A stretch of 64,000 nucleotides of DNA from the NCBI GenBank assembly GCA_036426205.1, contig CM071568.1, forward strand, positions 42,708,723-42,772,722, given 5' to 3'. The translations under genes and the position numbers were made by a program. Source of the DNA: Ascaphus truei. Its lineage: Eukaryota > Chordata > Amphibia > Anura > Ascaphidae. Every line of letters begins with the position of its first letter. Position 1 is the first letter of the stretch. Below the pieces are notes generated by a model. It saw only the letters and a program-made list of their open reading frames with translations, had not been told where the DNA came from and made no database searches. Shown here in pieces: positions 24,276-34,869 of the stretch.

Positions 24276-25050
24276 GAATTGTCGATCAATAAGGCGGCTA
24301 GCATGTGTGTTTTTTTTAATAAATCAGTTTCTGTAGTAAGAATATAACTTTTAGCATTTTCTGTTTTTAAAAAACAACAACTTTGAAAGACCAATTTTCT
24401 TGTATTCTATTTTAACAGCATTTGCATAAGCACTGCCCCTTCATGTCCTGTCACAAAGCCCTGGCACACCCCTTTGTCAGCACGCCCTCTCCCTCTCTCT
24501 AAACTGCACTAGCATCTGGTCACTGATCTTCCATCATAGAGTAATTCAAGGAAGCTGGAGAAAAGGGATCAGCCATGCATAGCAGCTCGGATAGGCGATT
24601 TCAAACTTATTACAGTGTTTATTCATTCATTGCACGTGTATATCATTTAAAATTTAATAATTCCATTTATAGCAAAGTTGTGTATGGTGATATTATTTAA
24701 TGATGTATATGTATGTGTACTGAAATGTGGAGTGAGTGTGTAGGTAAATACACACAATACAACTTCCATGCATATATAGATATATAATATATATATATAT
24801 AGATGTATATATGTGAAGTTATGTGAGTAAAAGTGACAAAAACCCTCCATAGCAAGGCAAATAGCAAATGGAATAACTATTACTGTAGCTCATTTGTATG
24901 TATATATATATATTTATATACACACACACTTCAATACGGATAGTGATTCACGTAAATGATTATATATATTCCTTTCTGGGAGTTAAGAGTGACTGTCCTG
25001 TTGTTCCTTTTTTTGTATCCATCATTGAATGGGTATGCACCCTCTCTTTA

Positions 25051-25132
25051 NNNNNNNNNNNNNNNNNNNNNNNNNNNNNNNNNNNNNNNNNNNNNNNNNN
25101 NNNNNNNNNNNNNNNNNNNNNNNNNNNNNNNN
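25051..25132. other. Assembly gap (82 N)
   Basis: The 14 bases before the gap (GCACCCTCTCTTTA, 25037-25050) are repeated immediately after it (25133-25146). Compared with copy A there is nothing missing, so the gap is probably a false join rather than absent sequence. Confidence 0.95.
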
Positions 25133-25159
25133 GCACCCTCTCTTTACGTTTATTTTATA

Positions 25160-25189
25160 CTAGCTGAGAGACCCGGCGTTGCCCGGGAT
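25160..25189 (-). mobile_element. Helitron-type 3' terminus, copy B
   Basis: Same CTAG, spacer and hairpin (25172-25187) as at 14061, carried by the duplicated segment. Confidence 0.5.
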
Positions 25190-25289
25190 GTAATGTTCCC
25201 GCTCCTCTCTCTCTCCTCACCCCTCCCCCTCTCTCTGTTTGTCCCCCATTCACATCAATCCAGTTCCCCCGCCTCCCTCCTTTACAGCT

Positions 25290-26200
25290 TCATGCAGTGT
25301 GTGTGCGTCAGTCATTGTGTGTGCGTCAGTCAGTGTGTGTGCGCGCGCGTCAGTGAGTCTGACGCAGAAACACAAACACACACACACAGACTGACTGACG
25401 CACACACACACAGTCAGTGTGTGCATGTGTGCCTCAGTCAGTCAGTGTGTGCGTGCGGCAGTCAGTCAGTCATTCAGTCAAGGTGTGTGTGTGCATGCGT
25501 GGGTGTGGGGGTGTGCGCGCGCGTCAGTAAGTGTGTGTGTGTCAGTCAGTGTGTGTGTGTGTGACAGTCAGTGTGTGCGTGTGTGTGTGCCTCAGTCAGT
25601 CAGTGCGTGCGTGCGGCAGTCAGTCAGTCAGTCATTCAGTCAGTGTGTGTGTGTGCGTGCGTGGGTGTGGGGGTGTGCACGCGCGCGTCAGTAAGTGTGT
25701 GTGTGTGTGTCAGTCAGTCAGTGTGTGTGTCAGTGTGTGTGTGTGTCAGTCAGTGTGTCAGTGTGTGTGTGTCAGTGTGTGTGTCAGTGTGTGTGTGTCT
25801 CAGTGTGTGTCAGTGTGTGTTTGTGTCAGTGTGTGTGTGTGTTTCTGTCAGTGTGTGTGTGTGTGTGTGTTTGTGCAGCAGTCAGGGTGTGTGCGTGCGT
25901 CAGTAAGTGTGTGTGTGTCAGTCAGTGTGTGTGTGTGTGACAGTCAGTGTGTGCGTGTGTGTGTGCCTCAGTCAGTCAGTGCGTGCGTGCGGCAGTCAGT
26001 CAGTCATTCAGTCATTGTGTGTGTGTGCGTGCGTGGGTGTGGGGGTGTGCGCACGCGCGTCAGTAAGTGTGTGTGTGTGTGTCAGTCAGTCAGTGTGTGT
26101 GTCAGTGTGTGTGTGTGTCAGTCAGTGTGTGTGTCAGTCAGTGTGTCAGTGTGTGTGTGTCAGTGTGTGTGTCAGTGTGTGTGTGTCTCAGTGTGTGTCC
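25290..26200. repeat. GT-rich CAGTCAGTGTGTG minisatellite
   Basis: Repeats of GTGTGTGTCAGTCAGT with higher-order copies (for example CAGTCAGTCATTCAGT near 25459, 25621 and 25996). The 200-300 codon Cys/Val/Ser open frames are artefacts of the repeat. Confidence 0.9.
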
Positions 26201-26410
26201 CCCCACGGGGGCAGCGCAACCCCCCTGCATCTCCCGTGCGGGCAGGGAGGCAGGCACAGGGATCGGAGCAGAAGGGAGACACATCTCCCGCTCCCCCCTC
26301 CCCACTGGCGGCACAAGCCCCCTCCATCTCGCGCAGGCTGACAGCCACAGGGATCGGGCAGAAGGGGGCACCACACAGCAGCAGATCGGGAGCGAGCACA
26401 CGTCACTGGG

Positions 26411-26434
26411 AGACTCATGAATATTCATGAGTCT
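26411..26434. repeat. 24-bp perfect palindrome
   Basis: Perfect inverted repeat centred on AATATT, with half-site AGACTCATGAAT. It lies within the right part of the TTAA-flanked element. Confidence 0.95.
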
Positions 26435-26628
26435 TCCACTGACTGCCGGAGGCAAATTATAAACAAATGCCAGCTTTTATTATGTCACAAAAATTTCGCC
26501 GATCAATACATGGAGAACGGATTGACTGACAGCTATACAGTTCTTTAGGTAGATAGAGATTGCACACATTAAACTATTAAAGTAAAAAAATTAATTAAAA
26601 AAAAAAAAAGACTGAACTGCAGCTTTAA

Positions 26629-27600
26629 GTCCCTATGAAGTTCAGAACAGACCATTTTTAATTTTGTTAACACAAGTGTAGCTCATTAACCCCTCAAGTA
26701 CCAAAGAGATTAACTACATAATATCTCAGGATATTGTCATGAAAACCCCCAAAGCACCGTACTTGTCTGATTTGTTGCGAGATTAAATAAACATTTACAG
26801 ATGCAGCACTATGGTCGTCGCGCAGCTGAGAGACAGTCTGTGGCACAGTGCATAGCAGGCTGCAATGGCCCATCGGATTAGCACAGAGGGGTTCCCTGCG
26901 TCTGAATGGGACTCGCGCTGTGTGAATCCTTCCAGACTGCACCTGTCTGCAAGAGACGCACAGTAAGAGCAAGACTGAATCAGCCAATGAGGGCGAACCA
27001 GCTCCGTGATGTCACTGGCCCGCCCCGCCCCCAGACGGCGCGCGAACTAAGGCCAGGGAAAGCATCCGCTTTCCCTCAGCCTCAGCGTGCCTCCGCACGG
27101 CTAAGGTCACTATGGACTTGGCCTTAGAGGGCCTGTAACTCGGGAAGCAGGGGGTCCCCGATGCTGAAATGAATGCGCTTCAGCTCGGAGACCCCCAGCT
27201 ACAATACTGTGTTATCAAAATAAAATAAAAGCAGCTTCATTACCTTAGCACCTAGCCTAGGTGTTTTTGTAGCAGTATTTATAAACGTTGCAACATGAGG
27301 TCTAGGGCCAGTTGTTTAGACCTGCCTTCGTTCTTCAAGAATTGACCATTTCAGATGTAGTGTGCGATTTTGTTCCCTCAGATAACAGACAACAGACCCA
27401 ATATAATGCAAAATATCTGAGTTTCCGATTCAATGGCAGTGTTTGAGCAGAATATCACAACATATTTCACCAGAGAGAACAATGAAGCTTTCTTCTCTTC
27501 CTCCCCACCACATCTGTACCAAGGAGTTTCCATTGTAAATAAAAACAATGCAACATTTTCTAACTATCAAAAAGGATTGCAAAAAAAAATATAAAATCTA
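26629..27600. mobile_element. GC-rich MITE copy 2 (about 26975-27123) and flanks
   Basis: CAATGAGGGCGAACCAGC (from 26978) and GTGATGTCACTGGCCCGCC repeat the core of the 11609 element. The right end ACTATGGACTTGGCC is followed by TTA. The left end is not identified, and the rest of the stretch is unassigned. Confidence 0.5.
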
Positions 27601-27904
27601 TGCCAAAACAAATTTATGATCACGTGTCTGTGTGCGTGTGTACAGGGCCGCTGACAGCTTTCATGGGTCCCAGGACTAAAGTTTCCACCGGGCCCCTCTG
27701 TGTTAGCAGCCATGCGAGCCTCCCCTCTTTCTCTTGCACTTCCCGCCATGCGCTCTCATCCCCTCCATTTCGCGCTCCCATCCTCCATATATTTCTCCAC
27801 CCTCATACAACCTTCCCTTAAGGGGTGTGGGAGGTATGGAAGTTATGGGGTGGGAAGTTATGGGGAAAGAGATATTGGCTGAGGGGAGTTTACCCTGGTG
27901 TGGA

Positions 27905-28140
27905 TTGATGGAGCAAGCTCAAGGAAGGGGCTGTGAAGGGACCTGTCAAGTCCAAGGAGGGGCCTCGAGACAGCCTAGATGGGTCCTGCGAAAGGTCTTT
28001 CAGACAGCCAGAGAGGCCCTTTGAAGGGACTTGCAGATGGCCTGCAGAGGGTCCCTTTGAAGGGTATTTCAGACTGCCTGCAACAGCCCATGAAGGGGCT
28101 ATGAGACAACCCACAGAGCGGCTCTGTGATTGTCCGTGCA
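27905..28140. repeat. Short degenerate minisatellite, about 35-bp unit
   Basis: Units resemble CCCTTTGAAGGGACTTGCAG and GGCCTGCAGAGGGT, repeated about six times with divergence. Confidence 0.6.
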
Positions 28141-28357
28141 TGGTCCTCACGTGTAGTAGGGCATACCTCATATCTATACCCAAAACGAGATCATTTATCA
28201 ACAAACTAACTAAGCTTATCTCAGCTCATCATATCAAAATACAACACTTAACAGTACTAACAACTAAAAATCAACAGTGGTTGCCTCAGAACATAATACA
28301 AACATAATGGGTCGCACACACACAGTCACTATATATTTCTTTGCGTTTTATCACTGA

Positions 28358-28438
<81 letters not shown>

Positions 28439-28590
28439 TTTCAATATTAGTCAATGAAAAAATAGTTTGCACTCACAGCTTCTCAGTAAAGGCAGATGCT
28501 CGTCCCTTATAGAAATGCATACACAAGGTGACCAGGAGGATCCAGGTAACAAAGAGACAGCACACCGCAGTTTAGATGAATAAACACTGC

Positions 28591-28625
28591 CCTGAGGAAG
28601 GTCCCACTCTGAGGACCGAAACGTT
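28591..28625 (+). ncRNA. Hammerhead-ribozyme-like motif
   Basis: CTGAGGA (28592-28598) is an exact match to CTGANGA. It is followed by one extra A, hairpin GGTCC/GGACC (28600-28604 with 28613-28617), GAA, palindrome ACGT and T. Outside it, AACAC..TGCC on the left can pair with GGC..GTGTT on the right, making a stem I with an internal loop. This is the most complete motif in the window. Confidence 0.45.
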
Positions 28626-28880
28626 GGCTGCCCTGTGTTGTTAATACACTTTGTTTATTCATCTAAACTGCGTTGTGCTGTCTGAGATATATATATATAT
28701 ATATATATATAACATATATACATACATACATACATACATACATACACACACAGTAATATATAACAACATTACCATTCTCACGTCCGGTAAAGGAAGACTG
28801 CACTCAGATCAGTATAGGCAAAAAAACTCTGTATTAGGCATCAATACAAAATGAACAGGTCACCCAATCCATGAGCAACC

Positions 28881-28915
28881 CTAGAGAAAGTCGCTGTCCA
28901 GGGACGAAATGCGTC
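28881..28915 (+). ncRNA. Hammerhead-ribozyme-like motif, degenerate
   Basis: CTAGAGA box, short GTC/GAC hairpin, GAA (28906-28908), palindrome-like ATGCGT and C. CAACCC before the box can pair with AGGG after it. The box has two mismatches. Confidence 0.3.
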
Positions 28916-29548
28916 AGGGAGCGGAATTACATCACCACGCATGCGCAGACGGGCCGCATCGAGCGCGGACAAATATTGCGGCCAGCAACAACAGGATCCT
29001 TCCTTTGAACTCGAAAAGAACTGGATTTGCCTGCTGATTGAGCCTTTGGAGTCCTGCACCAGCTATCTTCACCTAGCAGTTTCAAGTGAGAGTTGGACTG
29101 CAGAGTTTGGATGCAGATTGACCTGATTGGCAGTGATTTTATCACATACTGCTTGTTTTATACCTACCCTTGTGAGTGAATTTTCACCCCACCCCACCTA
29201 CCCCTTTCCAATAAATGTACAATTTTACGCTATGGGGCGTGCGCGCACTCTTCTCTTTTTCCTATAGGTAATCCTTGGATGTGGTTCATCCTATATGCTG
29301 CCAGGGTTCCCTACGTACCAGAAATTACTGTTCGACCATTGAGGACTTTTACTCACTTGTTTTTCGCACTTTTTTTCCGCATTTATTGCATGTATTTTGA
29401 TGTGTTGTTGAGTTTTATAGGTCACTTATAAAGCACATAATTATAGTATATTTATATAATAATTTTTATAGAAATCATTAATATTATCAATATTTAACTA
29501 TTGCTTTATTATATTATTTGAATTGTTCAACACTTCACTTTTTTGGCG

Positions 29549-29549
29549 C

Positions 29550-29604
<55 letters not shown>

Positions 29605-29625
29605 AACACACACACACACAATCAC
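29549..29625. repeat. (AT)n(AC)n microsatellite
   Basis: (TA)n from 29549 to 29600 followed by CA repeats. Confidence 0.9.
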
Positions 29626-29861
29626 ACACACACACAATTTCAGTGATAAAACGTGAAGAAATTTGACGTAGAACGTGCGTGCTCAGCACACCCACCGTTT
29701 TAGCTATTTGCACTTCTATATAGTGACTGTGTGTGTGTGCGACCCATTATGTTTATATTATGTTCTGAGGCAACCACTGTTGATTTTTAGTTGTTAGTAC
29801 TGTTAAGTGCTGTATTTTGATATGATGAGCTGAGATAAGCTTAGTTAATTTGTTGAAAAAC

Positions 29862-31432
29862 ATCCCCATCACAAATCTGTGTGCGCGCGCGCGTCTGTGC
29901 CCGTTTATGTGCGCGCGTCTGTGCCTGTGTGTGCGCGCGTCTTACTGTGCGCACGCGTCTGTGCCTGTGAGTGTGCGCGCGTCTGTGCACGTGCGTCTGT
30001 GCCTCTGCGTGTGCGCGTCTCTGGTCTCTGTGGTGTCTCCGTCTTCCAGTCTGCAGAGTAGTGTTGGTGCTTCACGGAGCGCCGGAGGCCTCTGCGCAGG
30101 CGCGCCAAATCGAGCATCCTTCTGCGCATGCGCCACGGCCCAAGGACCCTTCTCCCGTCGTTGTCACTTCCGTGATGCGTTTGTTACCACTAATGACATT
30201 TACCCCATCAAAACTTGTTTCAATTTAAAAAAATTATAATAATGATATAGTGTGTACTGTATGTGTGCGCTTCTTTTACTTTTTGGAAGCACACATACAC
30301 TGAAAATGTAATATTCTGTGTTGGAGGAGGGGGAGAAAGGGTCACAGTGACAAGTGCTCCCAGGCACAATTCTTCTTCTTATGAGTGTCATTGATTGATT
30401 TAAAATAAATAAATAAATAAGGATAGAGTCCCAGTCAATGAAGGGTACTTCTAAATTTGTCAACAGTAAAATTGTTAATAAGGCGTCTTATGGAAAATTA
30501 ACTAGAAAACACATTGCATATACAATGTATTTCAAACACTCGTTTCACGAGACCCCACAGGCACATTTTTATTCCTACAACTATGAGTCAGCCTTCATTG
30601 ATGTTGGTAGCATACCATGTCATTTAACGTGAACCCCATATTTGTAGGGATAAAATCGTGCTTGGCAAGAGGCATCAAAATGTACACCCACCCTCGCGTA
30701 GAAGCATATAACACAAAATATTTAACTGTATATGTTATACAAAAGGGACAAACAACATAGTCACCTTTACATGACAGTTTAAATTATCCATACCTGGTTT
30801 CCTCGAATTGTCCACTTCCCAAAAAAATATAAGTTGTGTCTGGGTGTATTACTAATTAGTTACTGCAATTACATGAGACAATAGTGGCGTGTCAAAATCT
30901 GTTTAATGCTACTTTTGGGACCCACCACCCTTTTTCAAGTAAAAACATTAACTAACCAAAACGTACATGTATTAAATGTTCTATTTTCTAAAAGCAGACA
31001 AAAACTATTTATGATGTGTAACACAGCGCATCCAGACAAAAAGGTGGATAGCCCTATTGCATACTGCATTGCTATACCAATTAGATTGGCGAGGTCTGAT
31101 GACCAAATCTGCACATTGGGCAACACAAACTTAAAATTAAACTTTTTATATGATTTAGTGTCTGCTATGATACAGCACAACACTGAAATTACGGTTTAAA
31201 AAGGTTATTGCAAAAAAAAATGTGAACATTGGCCCTGTAGGCAACAACTACCATGGAAGTGAAGGGGTAGTTCCCAGCAAAATATTATTGTGCAGAAAGA
31301 CTTAATAACCCTATCTGCACTTCATTGGGTACTAGGGCAGGGGGCCGGGGGTTCACCTCCTCTGTGTGTAAAATAATCTACTGAGCTGGCAAGTGACCAG
31401 GCTGGGGGTCAGGAGAATCCTTGGATAACGTG

Positions 31433-31435
<3 letters not shown>
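29862..31435. other. Unassigned, with a GCGCGTCTGTGC repeat
   Basis: 29879-30020 is a degenerate repeat of GTGCGCGCGTCTGTGCCTGT. The rest is unique-looking AT-rich sequence with no gene. Confidence 0.5.

Positions 31436-31491
<56 letters not shown>
31436..31491. repeat. (CA)n microsatellite
   Basis: About 28 uninterrupted CA units directly abutting the left end of a Tc1-like relic. Confidence 0.95.
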
Positions 31492-31493
<2 letters not shown>

Positions 31494-31699
31494 GAGAAAA
31501 CGTTTGTGAACCCCTTAGGATTTTCACATTTCAAACCTAAAAAAGGTTATTAGCTCTTAATCCAAGTCCCAATAATAGATAAAGATAACCTGATCAGACA
31601 AATGAGACAAAAAAAAACCATGATATTTTTTCAACATTTATCCACAAATGATTTAACATTGAATATCTGTGTGTGAAAATGAATGTGAACCTTTAGATT

Positions 31700-33060
31700 C
31701 AATACCTGGTGGCATCCTCGAGCATCTCCTGTAACTGCTGGTCAGACTCACACATCGGTTTTGGAGGCATTTTGGCTCATTTCTCCTTACAGAACTGCTT
31801 CAACTCATTGACATTTGAGGGCTTCCTTGCAAGGTCCTGCCAAAACATGATTGAGCTTAGGTCCAGACTTTGAGTAGGTCATTCTAACACGCGGAATTTC
31901 TTCTTCTGCATCCATTCTTTTGGAGATCTGCTTGTATGTTTGGGATCATTGTCACCATTCTAGTTCAGTCTTTTTCAGATAGTGGAGTCATGAACACTCA
32001 CATTAGCCAAGGTGAGAGTGGCCGGCAGATCCTTGGATGTTACTCTGGGGTTCTTTGTTACTTCATGGATGATTTGTCAGTTTGTTCTTTGAGAGGTTTT
32101 CGTAGGGCGACCGCTCCTGGGTAGAGTGACTATTATCCTGAAGTGTCTCCATTTGTAGGACATATCTGTCTGACAGTGAATTGGTGAAGCCGCAAATCCT
32201 TACAAATGGGTTTGTAACCTTTTCTAGAATGAATAGCATCATGGTTCTCTCACCCACTCCTTACGTGTAGGGGACTGTTCCTGCCCCCCCCCCTCCTCCT
32301 CCTCTCGGCGTTATCCTCTCCGCTGCCAGGCTCCGTGTCAGACGAAGCTCTCATACGAGGCCGCCATCTTGGCGGGGACGGTCTTACACTGCGCGAGGTC
32401 CCGGCCATAATTTATTCACTGCACAGGCAGTTCAGCCACGCCCCCGGCACTCGCTTCAGCCATACACACACCCCCCTGCTTCCCAGCTGATGCCGCTTCA
32501 ACATCACAGCGCGCACCATGCTCCACGGCACACCTTTGCCACCTTTATTACCCCAGTCCTTCCCTGGAGTCATTGCTCTGCATAGCCTCAGCTTACCTGG
32601 TGTGGATTCTCTCTCTGGCTTGTGTTTGTGATTCTTAGGTTTTGACCCGGCTTGTCTTACGACTTCTCCTGGCTCTCAACCCCGGCATCCTCATCACTAC
32701 GCTGTTTCTCTCTGCCCTCGACCTCGGCTTGGCCTTCTACTATCCGGACCTCTCCCCGGCATTGGCACCCACTACGAACACTCTCACTCCGGATACGACA
32801 GGTACCACTATACCATACTAAATCTCCTGGCCTGTCTACGCAAACTACCACACTCCAGACACGCTTCCTCTGCTGCGGGTGCGTGTTACTAACGTCCCAC
32901 CTCAGTACAGGGACGGTCTGCGGGCAGCACTACCGTGACACATCAATAACGGCTTTTCTGAGGTCCTCAAAGATTTCTTATGGTCGTGGCATGATGTGTT
33001 TTCACGCACCTGTATGGCGAAGAACAAACTCAAAGTTTCTGATCTTTACATAGGATGGGG
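31700..33060 (-). pseudogene. Tc1-like transposase remnant
   Basis: Only pieces remain: the DNDPKH-type region near 31940 and N-terminal helix-turn-helix-like parts near 32000-32240 and 32945-33000. The segment between the two catalytic aspartates appears deleted, and an LTR interrupts the N-terminal part. It cannot encode a working transposase. Confidence 0.65.
32242..32940. mobile_element. Solo LTR with 5-bp target duplication
   Basis: A 699-bp GC-rich segment begins TGGTTC and ends GTGACA. It is flanked by CATCA on both sides (32237-32241 and 32941-32945), exactly where the host Tc1 sequence is interrupted. Read on the minus strand it begins TGTCACGG, a common Ty3/Gypsy-type LTR start. 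No internal coding region remains, so it is a solo LTR left after recombination. Confidence 0.8.
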
Positions 33061-33298
33061 CCTCCCAAAATCTACCCAATAGATCTACCCAATAATTCCC
33101 CCCGAAGTTCTACCCAATAATTCCCTGTAATTTATTAAACCAGGGTTTCACTTACTTTTGCACATACCCGACTCTTAATTACTCATTGGTTTATCTAATT
33201 TATCATCATTTTGTTTCAAAAGACTTTTTTTTCCCAAGAACATTATCATGGAAAACTATGGAATTTCCATAACTATCATTGGGGTTCACAAACATTTT

Positions 33299-34866
33299 TG
33301 TGTGCATCTGTGCGCATATGCATACACACACGAGCATATATACACATACACACAGCCCTCAGAATCCTGATGACAATTGTAGAGAGAGGATAAGAATGTA
33401 CCCCACTGCGCAATTGTCCCCAGTGTCTTACGCTGTCTCGGTGGTCCTGATGCTAACTAATGGACCACTGTTGGTGCTGCAGTGTTAAAGCTCATGTAAA
33501 ATGTAGGTGTGTTAATAGGTGCAGGCTTAGTACTTCGCAAAGAACGGTGGTAGATGTGCATGGTTAAAAAGGAAATTGAAGTGCTGTAGTGCCGATCATT
33601 GGATGTATTTTCGCTTTATCTACTCAACTTAAGGACCGCCAGGTTAGACAGGCTACTTTTACTTGATATACTCTTCCCTTCGCTTGTACCCGCTGCCTCC
33701 GGTACATGCTGCCCCGCCAGTCTGGGAAGGCTCTACCACTGCGTTGTATCTTTTGCCAGGCTCCTCAGGACAGTTCCAGTCTCTGCAGGTCTCCACCAAC
33801 TCACGTGCTCCTCTCTTGCCATCTCTCTCAACACCTATGTCATCCTTCTTGGTTATCTTGTCTCAGTTCTTTCCTTGGTTCATAGTCATTGGTTGAATGG
33901 CATGTCCGTATGTTTGAGTTTACTCCATGGACGACAAAATATGGTATGCCTTTCCATGATGACACTGAACATGTGGGAGGAATATTGATGCCAACTCAGA
34001 AAACGTCCTGGCCAGAATTGTGTGTGGAAACATGTGTTATCCATGTCTAAATTCGTTGTGATAGGTTTTCTGAAAATATATACTTTTATATGGGATATTT
34101 TTATGCTAGAGAGTAGTTCTGCCTCGACAGTGATGACTAGCATCTTATTCGTTCCCACATGAAAAATTCAGGTGTGAAGAGCCTTACACGTTCGCTCATT
34201 TTGGTATTTTTGCCAGAACTTTGTGTTTGTATATGGGATCAATAAACTCAAAGACACAGGGCAATACCATTTTGTATTTATACCCAAGACTATACGGCGT
34301 TTCTTTGAGGAGAGAATTATCTTACCGTAAAAAAAATAATAAATCTTGAGTCCATCTATGGCAGTGTGCACCAATGGTTTAAGTTCCACCCCATAGCTGA
34401 GAGAAGACAGAAAACTTCTGTGGAAGGACCATAAACAGTTCAACCTCTCCTCACCTGGTAGTCTTCTGAAAGCATTGGTGCGCACCAATGGGACTTGCTA
34501 AAGCAGTGCCCGAAACAAGGAGCGGGTCCTAAAATAATTACCATGGAAGCTATATTTCGATAAAGTTAAGCTCTCTTTATTCAGCAGTGATAACAGACTG
34601 AAGGACTTTCCTGCCAAACCATGCGTTGGCCAAAGAAAAGCAGATGATACACTCATAAGTTTAGAAGATTATCAAGACTTTCATAGAGAATACTTTGCTG
34701 TCGAATAGATACTGTGAGGTATCCCTGGGAGGACATCGCCAATTACACACACACACAAAAAAAAAAAAGGTACAAGTGGAAAGAACATACAGTATAATGA
34801 AAAACCATCTCTAAAAATAATAATAATAATAATAATAATATATACATACACACACATACAGTATAT
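33299..34866. other. Unassigned intronic sequence
   Basis: A plus-strand open frame at 33599-33988 has hydrophobic stretches but no family resemblance. The segment 34340-34480 contains GGTGCGCACCAATGG and GTGTGCACCAATGG, suggesting another small inverted-repeat element. (ATA)n at 34815-34843. Confidence 0.4.
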
Positions 34867-34869
34867 ATA

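Larger units (their letters stand above)
24301..25268. repeat. Duplicated segment, copy B, containing an N gap
   Basis: Second copy of 13280-14164 with scattered small indels. It contains the N run 25051-25132 and continues past the divergence point into the GT-rich minisatellite. Confidence 0.85.
13251..26628. mobile_element. TTAA-flanked element interrupted by about 11 kb
   Basis: TTAA followed by AGCTGCAGTTCAGTC at 13251 is matched by GACTGAACTGCAGCT followed by TTAA at 26610-26628, giving 15-bp perfect terminal inverted repeats and a TTAA target site, as in piggyBac or Kolobok elements. The left part (13251-14164) and right part (from about 25267) join logically through the duplicated segment 24301-25268, giving an element of about 2.3 kb. 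The roughly 11 kb between is either inserted or misassembled. No transposase frame recognised. Confidence 0.55.
28190..29860. mobile_element. Large foldback element with two ribozyme-like motifs
   Basis: The left arm (28190-28357, with ACTAAGCTTATCTCAGCTCA and CAACAGTGGTTGCCTCAGAA) is inverted at 29640-29860. An inner inverted pair AGTTTAGATGAATAAAC / GTTTATTCATCTAAACT lies at 28570-28670. Palindromic (GT)n(AT)n(AC)n tracts sit at 28358-28438. The right arm carries an extra CGTGCGTGCTCAGCACACCC block also found, inverted or direct, at 57140-57420, so these are one family. No long coding frame. Confidence 0.75.
31496..33298 (-). mobile_element. Degraded Tc1-like element, host of a solo LTR
   Basis: The terminal repeats ACGTTTGTGAACCCC (31500) and GGGGTTCACAAACATTTTT (33281) are inverted. 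The body matches the minus strand of Tc1-like transposons found widely in fish and frogs, including GGGATCATTGTCACCATTC (31944; encodes GDNDP) and TTTTCTGAGGTCCTCA (32953). Internal deletion and decay have removed much of the catalytic domain. The solo LTR at 32242-32940 splits it. Confidence 0.8.

Noticed and set aside
25531..26430. 299-codon Cys/Val/Ser-rich open frame resembling a cysteine-rich secreted protein
   Set aside because: Translation of GTGTGTCAGT repeats.
33599..33988. 129-codon hydrophobic plus-strand frame as a membrane protein gene
   Set aside because: No family resemblance, no conserved motif and no splice or promoter context within a repeat-rich intron.
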